Assembly (NCBI GenBank): GCA_002692605.1
Contig: NZLE01000110.1
Coordinates: forward strand, 1 to 21,816
Source: Opitutia bacterium
Lineage (GTDB): Bacteria; Verrucomicrobiota; Verrucomicrobiia; Opitutales; Seribacteraceae
Length of the DNA: 21,816 bases
Direction: 5' to 3'
Of the stretch, positions 1 through 6,315 are shown piece after piece. The first letter of the stretch is position 1. Each line of letters starts with the position of its first letter. The translations under genes and the position numbers were made by a program. Below the pieces are notes generated by a model. The model ran no database searches, was not told where the DNA came from, and worked only from the letters and a program-made list of their open reading frames with translations.

Positions 1-209
1 CCCACCACTCCGACTTCCCAGCCATTCTTGAGTGATGCTCCCGCTTCCGCGTACCAAGAGCAAACGCGTATCCGGTCATCATCTTCCACCCAATCCTGAA
101 ATTTCAGCCGAAAGGCTTTTTCGGAAAAGAGCTTGCCTGCCAAAAGGAACAACAGAGAAGAAACGAACCATGGTCTGGAAAACGATAAATGCGTCCGAAG
201 AATCATCAT
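1..209 (-). CDS. Exported protein, DUF3570-like, N-terminal fragment (cut by window edge)
   Basis: Partial gene running off the left edge. Reading the minus strand from ATG at 209-207 (a second ATG follows directly) gives about 69 open codons. The N-terminus is signal-peptide-like: MMILRTHLSFSR, then the hydrophobic run FVSSLLFLLAG, with a likely cleavage around KLFSEKA. The mature start contains LKFQDWVEDDDRIRV and then SWYAEAGASL, a pattern that recalls the N-terminal strands of DUF3570 outer-membrane-type proteins (acidic E-D-D-D-R-I pattern after LK-F/Y). It starts 40 nt after the folK stop on the same strand and could be read through from the folate operon. No Shine-Dalgarno sequence is visible. 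That this is a gene is fairly likely from the signal peptide and uninterrupted frame; the family name rests on a short stretch and is tentative. Confidence 0.6.
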   Translation of the reverse strand, partial: MMILRTHLSFSRPWFVSSLLFLLAGKLFSEKAFRLKFQDWVEDDDRIRVCSWYAEAGASLKNGWEVGVV

Positions 210-249
210 AGTTAAAACGACTTTACACTACCTTGCGGATTCAAATTTA

Positions 250-768
250 TCAATCTTGGCTCCCTTCGGGTCGATCCAATGGTTCGTCTGTTTCTTGAAG
301 CAGAAAGGAAGTCTCAATTCCTTCGAGAGCCTGTTTTATGGAAGTTCCCGACCAACTCGGATGAGTCAACTCGGGGTTGAGGTCAAGAAGGGGGCGAAGA
401 ACGAAATCGCGCTCCAGAATCCCAGGGTGGGGGAGTTGCAATTCGTTGGTGTCGAGCACGAGGTCTTCGTAGAGCAGGAGATCGAGGTCAATCACCCGTG
501 GACCGTTTTCCCGGATGACCTTCTTGCCGAGAGCGCGTTCGGTCTCCTGAAGCTTGGTCAGCAATTCCTTAGGGGAAAGGGTGGTTCGAATCCGGGCGGC
601 GGCATTGACGAAGGAGGGTTGATCGGCGAATCCATAGGGCTTGGAGCGATAGAGTTTGGAAAAGCCGAGGATTTCCGCGAATCCTTCCATACGTTCGCAT
701 GCTTGAGAGAAGGTTTCAGCGGGGTTTCCCAGATTGGCCCCGAACCCGACGTAAGCTTCAGCGTTCAA
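250..768 (-). CDS. folK: 2-amino-4-hydroxy-6-hydroxymethyldihydropteridine diphosphokinase (HPPK)
   Basis: Transfers pyrophosphate from ATP to 6-hydroxymethyl-7,8-dihydropterin, giving the substrate of FolP. The 172-residue length is normal for a monofunctional HPPK. The N-terminus AYVGFGANLGN matches the family's first strand and loop. The signature GPRVIDLDLLLY (89-100) carries the two Mg-binding aspartates D94 and D96, and LPHPGILERDFVLRPL is the usual C-terminal pterin/ATP-site segment. The W that often precedes GPR is N88 here. The start is TTG at 768-766, inside the end of folB (11-nt overlap); upstream in-frame codons offer no better start and the family begins a few residues before Y-V-G. 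It is the last folate gene of the operon and is read by translational coupling with folB, judging by the overlap. Confidence 0.95.
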   Translation of the reverse strand: MNAEAYVGFGANLGNPAETFSQACERMEGFAEILGFSKLYRSKPYGFADQPSFVNAAARIRTTLSPKELLTKLQETERALGKKVIRENGPRVIDLDLLLYEDLVLDTNELQLPHPGILERDFVLRPLLDLNPELTHPSWSGTSIKQALEGIETSFLLQETDEPLDRPEGSQD

Positions 769-1108
769 CCTCGACGCGGATTTCGGCCAAGCCCAGCTTC
801 TTGGTGTAGCGGGGCTTGTCCACGGTCAACCTTACGGTTTGGACGGGAAAGGAGTCTTTCAGTTCGGAGGCGAGAAGGTGAGCGAAGCGTTCCAGGGTTT
901 TGCCGTCGTACTTTGCGCAAAAGCCGCGAACCTTTTCTATGACGGTGCGGTAGTCGATGCCGTCGGTAATTTCGTCGGTTTCGCGAATGGTCTCAAAATC
1001 GTAGGTAAGTTCGACGGTCACGCGCAAATCCTGAGGAGCGAACAGTTCCTCCTCCAGAAGCCCGATCCGGGCCATGACCTCAATGCCTTCGAGTTTGATT
1101 TTTCCCAT
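758..1108 (-). CDS. folB: Dihydroneopterin aldolase
   Basis: Cleaves 7,8-dihydroneopterin to 6-hydroxymethyl-7,8-dihydropterin and glycolaldehyde in the cytosol. The length of 116 residues is typical. Visible family features are ARIGLLEEELFAPQ near the N-terminus, DGIDYRTV (substrate-site Asp/Tyr region), TLERFAHLLA with the pterin-anchoring glutamate, and VDKPRY with the catalytic-type lysine near the C-terminus. The ATG start is at 1108-1106, with a weak AGGG some distance upstream. It lies 25 nt after folP, the largest gap between the folate genes, and overlaps folK by 11 nt. Confidence 0.94.
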   Translation of the reverse strand: MGKIKLEGIEVMARIGLLEEELFAPQDLRVTVELTYDFETIRETDEITDGIDYRTVIEKVRGFCAKYDGKTLERFAHLLASELKDSFPVQTVRLTVDKPRYTKKLGLAEIRVEVER

Positions 1109-1133
1109 TGAATTGGACTACCCTATTGTTTTT

Positions 1134-1955
1134 TCAGGATCGGGCGAGCACCTTCGTGACTTCAAGAGCTTGCACAGTCTCACGGACATCATGGGCCCGG
1201 ATGATTTCCACGCCTTGTCGAACCGCAAGCACGGCGGATGCGATTGATCCGCCCAAGCGATCGAGGGGATGGGGAGCTCCGCAAAGATGATCGATCCAGG
1301 ACTTGCGGGAGGAGCCGAGAAGCAAACCCCAGGAATCGTCCGTCAGGCTTTTCAGGTTACTCATCAATTCGAGGTTGTGACCGAGCGACTTGCCGAATCC
1401 GATTCCGGGATCCATCCAAACTTTGGGCAGTTCCGACTTGGCGAGGATTTCCTTTTTGGAATCGAAAAAGTCCCGAACCTCCCCAACCACGTTTTGGTAG
1501 GACGGTTGATTCTGCATGGTCTTGGGCTTGCCCTGAGCATGCATCAGAATGAAGCCGGCCTGATAGCGTCTGGCCAAGGCAAGCAGCTCGGGGTTCCCTC
1601 CGGAGACGTCGTTGATCAGGTGGACTCCGCTCTGCAGAGCAGCCTGAGCAACCGCAGGTTTGGTGGTGTCGAGAGAGATGAGGAATTGATCCTTGGGCAA
1701 TTTTTCCAGAACCGGGAGGATGCGAGACAGTTCATCCTGTTCGGAAACCGGATCGCTTCCGGGACGGGTGCTTTCAGCTCCGAGGTCAATGATCTGGGCG
1801 CCCTGTTCGATCATCATTTGGGCATGCTCGACGGCCCGATTGGGATCGAGAAATTCCCCACCGTCACTAAAGGAGTCCGGGGTGAGGTTGAGAATGCCCA
1901 TCACCGCCGGGTATTGCAGTGAACAGGAATATTCGTTGAAGCGGTGATCAGTCAC
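1134..1955 (-). CDS. folP: Dihydropteroate synthase
   Basis: Condenses the pterin pyrophosphate with p-aminobenzoate to form dihydropteroate; it is the target of sulfonamides. All family blocks are present in order in 273 residues: VMGILNLTPDSFSDGG, IIDLGAESTRPGS, SLDTTKPAVAQAA, LINDVSGG, ILMHAQGKPKTMQ, DPGIGFGKSLGHNLEL, LLGSSRKSWI and RAHDV. No loop is missing or disrupted. Translation starts at a GTG (1955-1953), 8 nt inside the end of pabC, which suggests coupling. A cytosolic TIM barrel is expected. Confidence 0.97.
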   Translation of the reverse strand: MTDHRFNEYSCSLQYPAVMGILNLTPDSFSDGGEFLDPNRAVEHAQMMIEQGAQIIDLGAESTRPGSDPVSEQDELSRILPVLEKLPKDQFLISLDTTKPAVAQAALQSGVHLINDVSGGNPELLALARRYQAGFILMHAQGKPKTMQNQPSYQNVVGEVRDFFDSKKEILAKSELPKVWMDPGIGFGKSLGHNLELMSNLKSLTDDSWGLLLGSSRKSWIDHLCGAPHPLDRLGGSIASAVLAVRQGVEIIRAHDVRETVQALEVTKVLARS

Positions 1956-2706
1956 GGGCGGCTTCGATCATTTGGTCGTAAAGGGCGCGAATTCTGGAGA
2001 AGGTCTCGTTGCCCTGAGAGGACCATCCGAGTTCGGATAGGGCGTTGAGCGGAGCGATCCCCCGTCCGGTTCCGCACAGCAGGATCTCGGAGAATGGCGC
2101 AAGATCCTGATCCTTTGGCCTACCGGCCCGCACCGAAAATTCATCATGCAAGAGGGGCATGAGGTTTTGCAGAACGATGCCTTTGAGGATTCGGTCGTCG
2201 GGAATCAGCAGGTTGTTTCCTTCGGCGAAAATGAGGTTCGAGGTGGCGGTTTCGCGAACATCGTTGTCCTTAGGGTCGATGATGATCCAATCCTCGGACT
2301 TGAGATCCAATTCCTGAAGTGACCCATAGAGTTTTTGGTCGGCGGTGCTTTTGATCGAGGGTTCGGGACGTCGATGAGGGAGGAGCCAGCCTTCGACGGG
2401 ATTACCATCGGATTCGGCCGGCCGGTCGGCGATTCCCAGCAAATTCTCGAAAAGGCAAAGACGAACCAATCGATCTTCCTGGGGAGAAATCGATTCGAGA
2501 GCTTCCTTCAGACGGTCGAGTAAACGTTCCTTTGAGGGAATCCAGGGAAGGCCCAATTTTTGAGCGGAATCAAGCAGGCGATCCAAGTGATGATTGCAAA
2601 AGGGTATTTGGCGATCCGGCAAGGAACGCAAGGTGGTGAATACACCTTGGAGTCCCCAGGGTTCAGGATGTTCCGAGGTCTCCCCCTTCTGCGTCCAAGC
2701 ATGCAT
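1948..2706 (-). CDS. pabC: Aminodeoxychorismate lyase (class IV PLP enzyme)
   Basis: Converts 4-amino-4-deoxychorismate to p-aminobenzoate and pyruvate. The fold-type IV pattern is clear over 252 residues: GVFTTLRS near the N-terminus, the HLDRLLDSA segment, SIKSTADQKLYGS with the probable PLP-binding lysine, NDVRETATSNLIF with the conserved cofactor-side glutamate, ILKGIVLQNL, and SEILLCGTGRGIAPLNAL. Class IV enzymes include branched-chain and D-amino-acid aminotransferases, so the specific name leans on the gene order between pabA and folP. The ATG at 2706-2704 lies 44 nt inside pabA, a long overlap. Residues 1-17 look unlike conserved family sequence, so a downstream non-ATG start cannot be ruled out. 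Confidence 0.88.
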   Translation of the reverse strand: MHAWTQKGETSEHPEPWGLQGVFTTLRSLPDRQIPFCNHHLDRLLDSAQKLGLPWIPSKERLLDRLKEALESISPQEDRLVRLCLFENLLGIADRPAESDGNPVEGWLLPHRRPEPSIKSTADQKLYGSLQELDLKSEDWIIIDPKDNDVRETATSNLIFAEGNNLLIPDDRILKGIVLQNLMPLLHDEFSVRAGRPKDQDLAPFSEILLCGTGRGIAPLNALSELGWSSQGNETFSRIRALYDQMIEAARD

Positions 2707-3268
2707 TGCGAATGTTTCTGATTAACCGGTTTCCTTCGCAGGTTAGAAAAGATTCCGGGTGATACTGCAAGCCAAAGAGTTTTCTCGACAGGTCCTCGAA
2801 GGAAAGCGGGACGTCGCGAATCGGATCCCGTCCGGTTATGCGAAGAGTTTTCGGCAAGCATGAAAGGCTCGAGGGATCGACCTGCAGAGAGTGATAACGG
2901 CCGACCCGGATTCCCGCGGGCAAGCCCTGGTAAGTGATGGAACCGGGAAGTGTCTCGAGTTCGGTTTCAATCCCATGCAAAACCTGGCTTTGGCGATGAA
3001 TCGTGGCGCCTTCCGCTTCAAGCATAAGTTGAAAGCCTAGGCAAATGCCAAGCACTGGCTTATAGCCGACGCAGGAACGAAAAAGATCGAGGGTTTCAGG
3101 ATAGTCCGAGGGCTTGCCGGGCCCAGGTGACAAAACCAAGAGATGGCACTGCTCGATCAGTTCCGGAGTCAGTTCACGCCGGTCTCGCACAACGACCCGG
3201 TCAAAGCCGGCAAGCAAATGTTCGAGGTTGCGGGTGAAGGAATCCTGATGGTCGGCCAAGAGAATCAT
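2663..3268 (-). CDS. pabA: Aminodeoxychorismate synthase, glutamine amidotransferase subunit
   Basis: Class I glutamine amidotransferase of 201 residues that feeds ammonia to PabB. Seen: MILLADHQDSFTRNL at the N-terminus, SPGPGKP (47-53), the nucleophile elbow GICLGFQ with C76, GRYHSLQV, and LQYHPESF with the His/Glu of the triad. The frame is open upstream to 3370, but the family always begins at I-L-L-x-D-x-x-D-S-F. The ATG at 3268-3266 also forms an ATGA overlap with the pabB stop, so that start is chosen. Homologous subunits serve anthranilate synthase (TrpG); the folate neighbours favour PabA, and the protein may serve both pathways. The C-terminus overlaps pabC by 44 nt. Confidence 0.93.
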   Translation of the reverse strand: MILLADHQDSFTRNLEHLLAGFDRVVVRDRRELTPELIEQCHLLVLSPGPGKPSDYPETLDLFRSCVGYKPVLGICLGFQLMLEAEGATIHRQSQVLHGIETELETLPGSITYQGLPAGIRVGRYHSLQVDPSSLSCLPKTLRITGRDPIRDVPLSFEDLSRKLFGLQYHPESFLTCEGNRLIRNIRNACLDAEGGDLGTS

Positions 3269-4512
3269 TGGAGCAAATCGAGCAAGGCTTGGGCCTTGAT
3301 GCGGTTTTCCTTGAATTCGTAGCCAGGGGTGGAATCCACTACGATTCCGCCACCGGCTTGGGTGTAGCATTTGTCTTTCAAAACGAGCATGGCCCGGATG
3401 ATTAGGTTCAGCCTAAGATCTCCGTTGTCCGCGAGGGTACCGAAGCTTCCGGTGTACGGACCGCGAAAGCAGGGTTCGAGCCGGTCGATCCATTCCATCG
3501 TGCGGATCTTCGGGCACCCCGTAATGCTTCCTCCCGGAAGCATGGCTCGTAGAATCTCACGAAGGCCAAGTTCGGGCCGGAGTTCTCCGGAAATGGTCGA
3601 TACGAGATGATGCAGGTGGGCGTAAGTTTCGACTTCCCGAAACCGTTCGATACGAACGGTTCCGGGGATACACAGAGCGGAGAGATCATTGCGTTCGAGG
3701 TCGACCAGCATGTTGTGCTCCGAAACCTCCTTGGGGTCACTGAGGAAACGCTCGATGACCGAAGGGTCCTGCTTGGTCGTAGAGCGTTCGTAGGTACCAC
3801 CGATGGGTCGGGTGGTGATGCGTTGGCCGACTTTGTCGATCACCACTTCCGGGGAACAGCTCACCAATGAAAAATCGGGAGTCTGCAGGAGAAAGGATTC
3901 CGGAGCCGGATTTGCTTGGTGGAGCTTGGCGAAGGCACGCAGGGGGTCGACCTTGGACTCGGCTTCAAAGCGTTGGGAAATTTTGATTTGGTAGGTTTCT
4001 CCGTCGAGGATGGCTTGTTGGGCTTGTGCGAAAATGCGTTCGTATCGTTCGAAGTCCAAATTGCAGCCGAGGGATTTTCCGGGAAAGGAGATTTCCGCAG
4101 TTTCCTCGGATAAGGAATGGATCAAAAGACTTTCGATTTCCTTCTCCCGTGTGGGTTCGCGGGATTCGATGCTGGTTCCTTGGCTCGAAAGACGAAGAAT
4201 GGTTTCTGGGCGACCGAACCACCCGTCCGGAACTTCAAGGTCCCGCTTCGCTTTGAGCGAAAGACCTAGGTTCGCAGCCAGAAACTCATATCCGAAAAAG
4301 CCCACCCATCCCGAGAAGGAAAGGCTGTTTGGCGGAGAATCGCTCTGGAGTAGGGAGAGGGACTTCTCCATCGAGGAGGAGAAAAGATGGGACCTTTCCC
4401 GGAAGTCCAGGAAGACCGTAAACCCATCGGAGGCGTTTGAGCGGATTGCCAGGTTTTCGCATTTCAGCGATGCGAGGGATTCGATCGGAACGGGGTGGGG
4501 GAATTCGATCAT
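3265..4512 (-). CDS. pabB: Aminodeoxychorismate synthase component I (chorismate-binding)
   Basis: Aminates chorismate to 4-amino-4-deoxychorismate with ammonia from PabA. The 415 residues show an N-terminal ADCS/TrpE domain with FSGWVGFFGYEF (about 66-77), then the chorismate-binding domain: GETYQIKISQRF (171-182), RPIGGT (235-240), EHNMLVDLERND (265-276), LPGGSITGCPK (325-335), GPYTGSFGTL (351-360) and AGGGIVVDSTP (386-396). The P-I-x-G-T position is Gly238; Lys is usual in PabB of the E. coli type and Ala in anthranilate synthase, so chemistry may follow the lysine-free route. The gene context (pabA, pabC, folP) argues for pABA synthesis rather than tryptophan. The ATG at 4512-4510 overlaps the HAD stop as ATGA, and its own stop overlaps pabA in the same way. 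Confidence 0.9.
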   Translation of the reverse strand: MIEFPHPVPIESLASLKCENLAIRSNASDGFTVFLDFRERSHLFSSSMEKSLSLLQSDSPPNSLSFSGWVGFFGYEFLAANLGLSLKAKRDLEVPDGWFGRPETILRLSSQGTSIESREPTREKEIESLLIHSLSEETAEISFPGKSLGCNLDFERYERIFAQAQQAILDGETYQIKISQRFEAESKVDPLRAFAKLHQANPAPESFLLQTPDFSLVSCSPEVVIDKVGQRITTRPIGGTYERSTTKQDPSVIERFLSDPKEVSEHNMLVDLERNDLSALCIPGTVRIERFREVETYAHLHHLVSTISGELRPELGLREILRAMLPGGSITGCPKIRTMEWIDRLEPCFRGPYTGSFGTLADNGDLRLNLIIRAMLVLKDKCYTQAGGGIVVDSTPGYEFKENRIKAQALLDLLQ

Positions 4513-5183
4513 GGCAAAAGCTCAAGCAGTTCGGGAAAGGCTTGAATTTGGGCCTCTTCGAGACGAGGGCTGCCATAGAGAAGAGCGGACCAACCCGCTT
4601 TGCGAGCCCCTTCGAAGTCACGAGAATGGCTATCCCCAAGGTGCAGAATTTCGTCGGGACTTTTCCGCATGGTTCGTTCCACGGAACGAAAGATTTCAGG
4701 ATCCGGTTTTTCGCATCCCAGTTCGGAGGAAATGAAAATCTCATCAAACAGCGGACTTACCCCCAAGTCATCGAGCACGTTGCGCAAGCGTGAATCGTTG
4801 TTGGAGAGAACGGCCAATTCGTAGCCTCGGCTTTTGAGTTCGGACAAGGTGTCCTTTGCTCCTTCCGCAAGTCGCCAGTGGTCGCCCCGTGCGAAAAGAG
4901 CCCAGAGTTCTTCGAACAGGGGATTCAGGTTTACGTCGTCTGCAAAGGGCCGAAAAACTTCGCAAACGACGTGCCGCCAGAATTCCTTTTCCTCTCCCTG
5001 GGTGATTTTAAGGTTTGTCTGAGCCTTTCCAAAGGCATGGTAGAAGCGCTCGTCGACTTCGGAGTCCTTCACCGATATCCCAAATCTTCGAGCGGTTGAT
5101 CCGTACACCGCTCCGACCGAAGGCCATGGACGGACGAGGGTTCCGGCTGCATCGAAGGTGAGGAGTCGGATGGACGAAGGCAT
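4509..5183 (-). CDS. HAD-superfamily hydrolase, subfamily IA (REG-2/DREG-2-like)
   Basis: First gene of the folate operon, about 224 residues. Motif I reads LLTFDAAGTLVRP (nucleophile Asp, residue 11 of this start), followed by PSVGAVYGSTARRFG, typical of the REG-2-like branch. Motif II is AVLSNND, motif III CEKPDPEIF with the conserved Lys, and motif IV LHLGDSHSRDFEGARKAG with its Asp pair. The acidic residue two after the nucleophile is Ala, as in DxAGT phosphonatases and related non-classical HADs, so simple phosphatase activity is uncertain. A GTG at 5186 immediately precedes the ATG at 5183; either may start translation. The stop overlaps pabB as ATGA. Its position suggests a folate-linked role, for example removing the last phosphate of dihydroneopterin phosphate, but that is inference. 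Confidence 0.86.
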   Translation of the reverse strand: MPSSIRLLTFDAAGTLVRPWPSVGAVYGSTARRFGISVKDSEVDERFYHAFGKAQTNLKITQGEEKEFWRHVVCEVFRPFADDVNLNPLFEELWALFARGDHWRLAEGAKDTLSELKSRGYELAVLSNNDSRLRNVLDDLGVSPLFDEIFISSELGCEKPDPEIFRSVERTMRKSPDEILHLGDSHSRDFEGARKAGWSALLYGSPRLEEAQIQAFPELLELLP

Positions 5184-5209
5184 CACTGTATGGACAATGG
5201 ATTTAGCGG

Positions 5210-5240
5210 TTGGTGACGGGATGGAAACGTGCCATAAAAT
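5210..5240 (+). promoter_or_regulatory. Weak candidate promoter for the SBF-like transporter gene
   Basis: TAAAAT (5235-5240) is a good -10 match, but the best -35 is TTGGTG (5210-5215) with a long 19-bp spacer. If used, it lies just upstream of the ATG at 5266 and inside the longer open frame that begins at 5158, which supports the shorter protein. It would overlap the minus-strand promoter, giving divergent, possibly competing transcription. Confidence 0.28.
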
Positions 5241-5266
5241 CTTATTTTCTAAAGCAACAATTGCAA
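5239..5266 (-). promoter_or_regulatory. Candidate sigma70-type promoter of the HAD-pab-fol operon
   Basis: Read on the minus strand, TTGCAA (5266-5261) and TAAGAT (5244-5239) are separated by 16 bp, each matching four of six consensus bases. Transcription would start near 5231, about 45-50 nt before the HAD start codon. It is the only sizeable non-coding gap upstream of the operon. The motif match is modest. Confidence 0.4.
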
Positions 5267-6243
5267 TGAAGCGAGTTTTTCCAAATGGAACCGGATTTGT
5301 GGCGATCTTGGCATTGCTCTTGGGCTGGGCATGGATCGACCCGAAGGCAGCAGTCTCCGGTGGTCCCGTGATTACCGGTCTTTTTGCGAATTTTCTGATT
5401 GTGGTGATCTTTTTCCTGCAGGGCTGGAGATTACGACCGGCCCGTATGTTCGAAGTCTGGGCGGATGGCTACACGCTATGGATCACTCAAATTGCGATTA
5501 TCGCGACTCCGGTTGCTCTTGTTCTGAGCGGATGGGCCGTGGGAGTGATTTCCGAAGAAAAACTGAGCCCTTTCCTCCTGCTTGCCTGTTTGCCCACCAC
5601 GATTTCAAGTTGCGTGGTCTATGCCCGGGGGGCGGGAGGAGACGGCGACTATGCTTTGGGCCATGCGACCCTGTCAAATTTGCTTGCGCCGTTCCTGGTT
5701 CCTTTGGCTTGGTTCTTCCTGATTCGGCCGAGCGGTCCCGCTCATTTTCCCATGACGAGCGCCCTGATGGAAGTGGTTCCCAATATGTTGCTTCTGGTTG
5801 GGCTGCCTTGTTTCTTCGGATGGTGGTTTCGAAAGGCGGTCACCCCAAAGCTCAAACCCCTTGCCGAATGGTTGGCGGGTAACTTACCTCTGGTGGGGAT
5901 TGCCTTGCTTGCTTATTTTTCCCTGGGGCAGGCTCTGATCCTGCATGGTAGGGAGCAATGCCGGGCGGAGGCCGTGGAATTGCTTCTTCCGCTGGGTGGA
6001 GGATTCCTTCTGCTTTCCTTTTTTTCTTGGTTTCTCAGTGGATTGATTCGAAGAGACCGAGGAGGGCGGGTGGCGACTTTTTTCTGCCTCTCCCAAAAAT
6101 CATTGGCCTTGGGGATTCCCATGGTTCATCTCCTCGTCGGATCCAATGACGCGGAATTGTTCAAATGGGTGTTTCCGGTGATTTTACTGCATTTCATCCA
6201 ACTGGTTCTGGGAGCCTTGATTATGCTCTTGCTGAGGCGCTGA
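5266..6243 (+). CDS. SBF-like membrane transporter (bile acid:Na+ symporter superfamily)
   Basis: Integral membrane protein of 325 residues with about nine or ten hydrophobic helices. It matches the SBF_like branch (YfeH/RCH1 type): LACLPTTISSCVVYARGAGG (about 107-126, the first crossover motif) followed by GHATLSNLLAPFLVPL, and near the C-terminus LSQKSLALGIPMVHLL, the second crossover motif. This fold moves organic anions or other solutes with Na+ across the inner membrane; the substrate is not predictable here. The frame is open from 5158, but the first 36 residues are polar and unlike the family and run through the divergent promoter region, so ATG 5266 is preferred; ATG 5221 is the alternative. 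It is divergent from the folate operon. Confidence 0.85.
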   Translation: MKRVFPNGTGFVAILALLLGWAWIDPKAAVSGGPVITGLFANFLIVVIFFLQGWRLRPARMFEVWADGYTLWITQIAIIATPVALVLSGWAVGVISEEKLSPFLLLACLPTTISSCVVYARGAGGDGDYALGHATLSNLLAPFLVPLAWFFLIRPSGPAHFPMTSALMEVVPNMLLLVGLPCFFGWWFRKAVTPKLKPLAEWLAGNLPLVGIALLAYFSLGQALILHGREQCRAEAVELLLPLGGGFLLLSFFSWFLSGLIRRDRGGRVATFFCLSQKSLALGIPMVHLLVGSNDAELFKWVFPVILLHFIQLVLGALIMLLLRR

Positions 6244-6315
6244 ATGAATTCGGAAGAATTGCGGATTAGGCGCTTTATGGTTGAAGGCGGACTTGTTTTC
6301 ACCGATGTATGAAAC

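Noticed and set aside
133..942. 269-codon plus-strand open frame over the left end
   Set aside because: It lies antisense to folK and folB, has no family resemblance, and its composition is that of a shadow frame.
3269..3370. Upstream extension of pabA by 34 residues
   Set aside because: The extension is pabB in another frame; the conserved PabA N-terminus and the ATGA junction fix the start at 3268.
2663..4512. Reading pabA/pabB as trpG/trpE (anthranilate synthase)
   Set aside because: The neighbours are pabC, folP, folB and folK with coupled translation; the PIGGT motif leaves some doubt, which is recorded as a finding.
4010..4735. Plus-strand open frame antisense to pabB and the HAD gene
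   Set aside because: Both minus-strand genes have clear family motifs; the plus frame is Arg/Ser-rich without any recognisable motif.
5158..5265. Upstream extension of the transporter by 36 residues
   Set aside because: Polar, unlike the family, and it covers the divergent promoter region; ATG 5266 gives the usual length.
6247..6260. AATTC-GGAA-GAATT hairpin after the transporter gene
   Set aside because: The stem is five A/T-rich base pairs and no T-run follows, so it does not qualify as a terminator.
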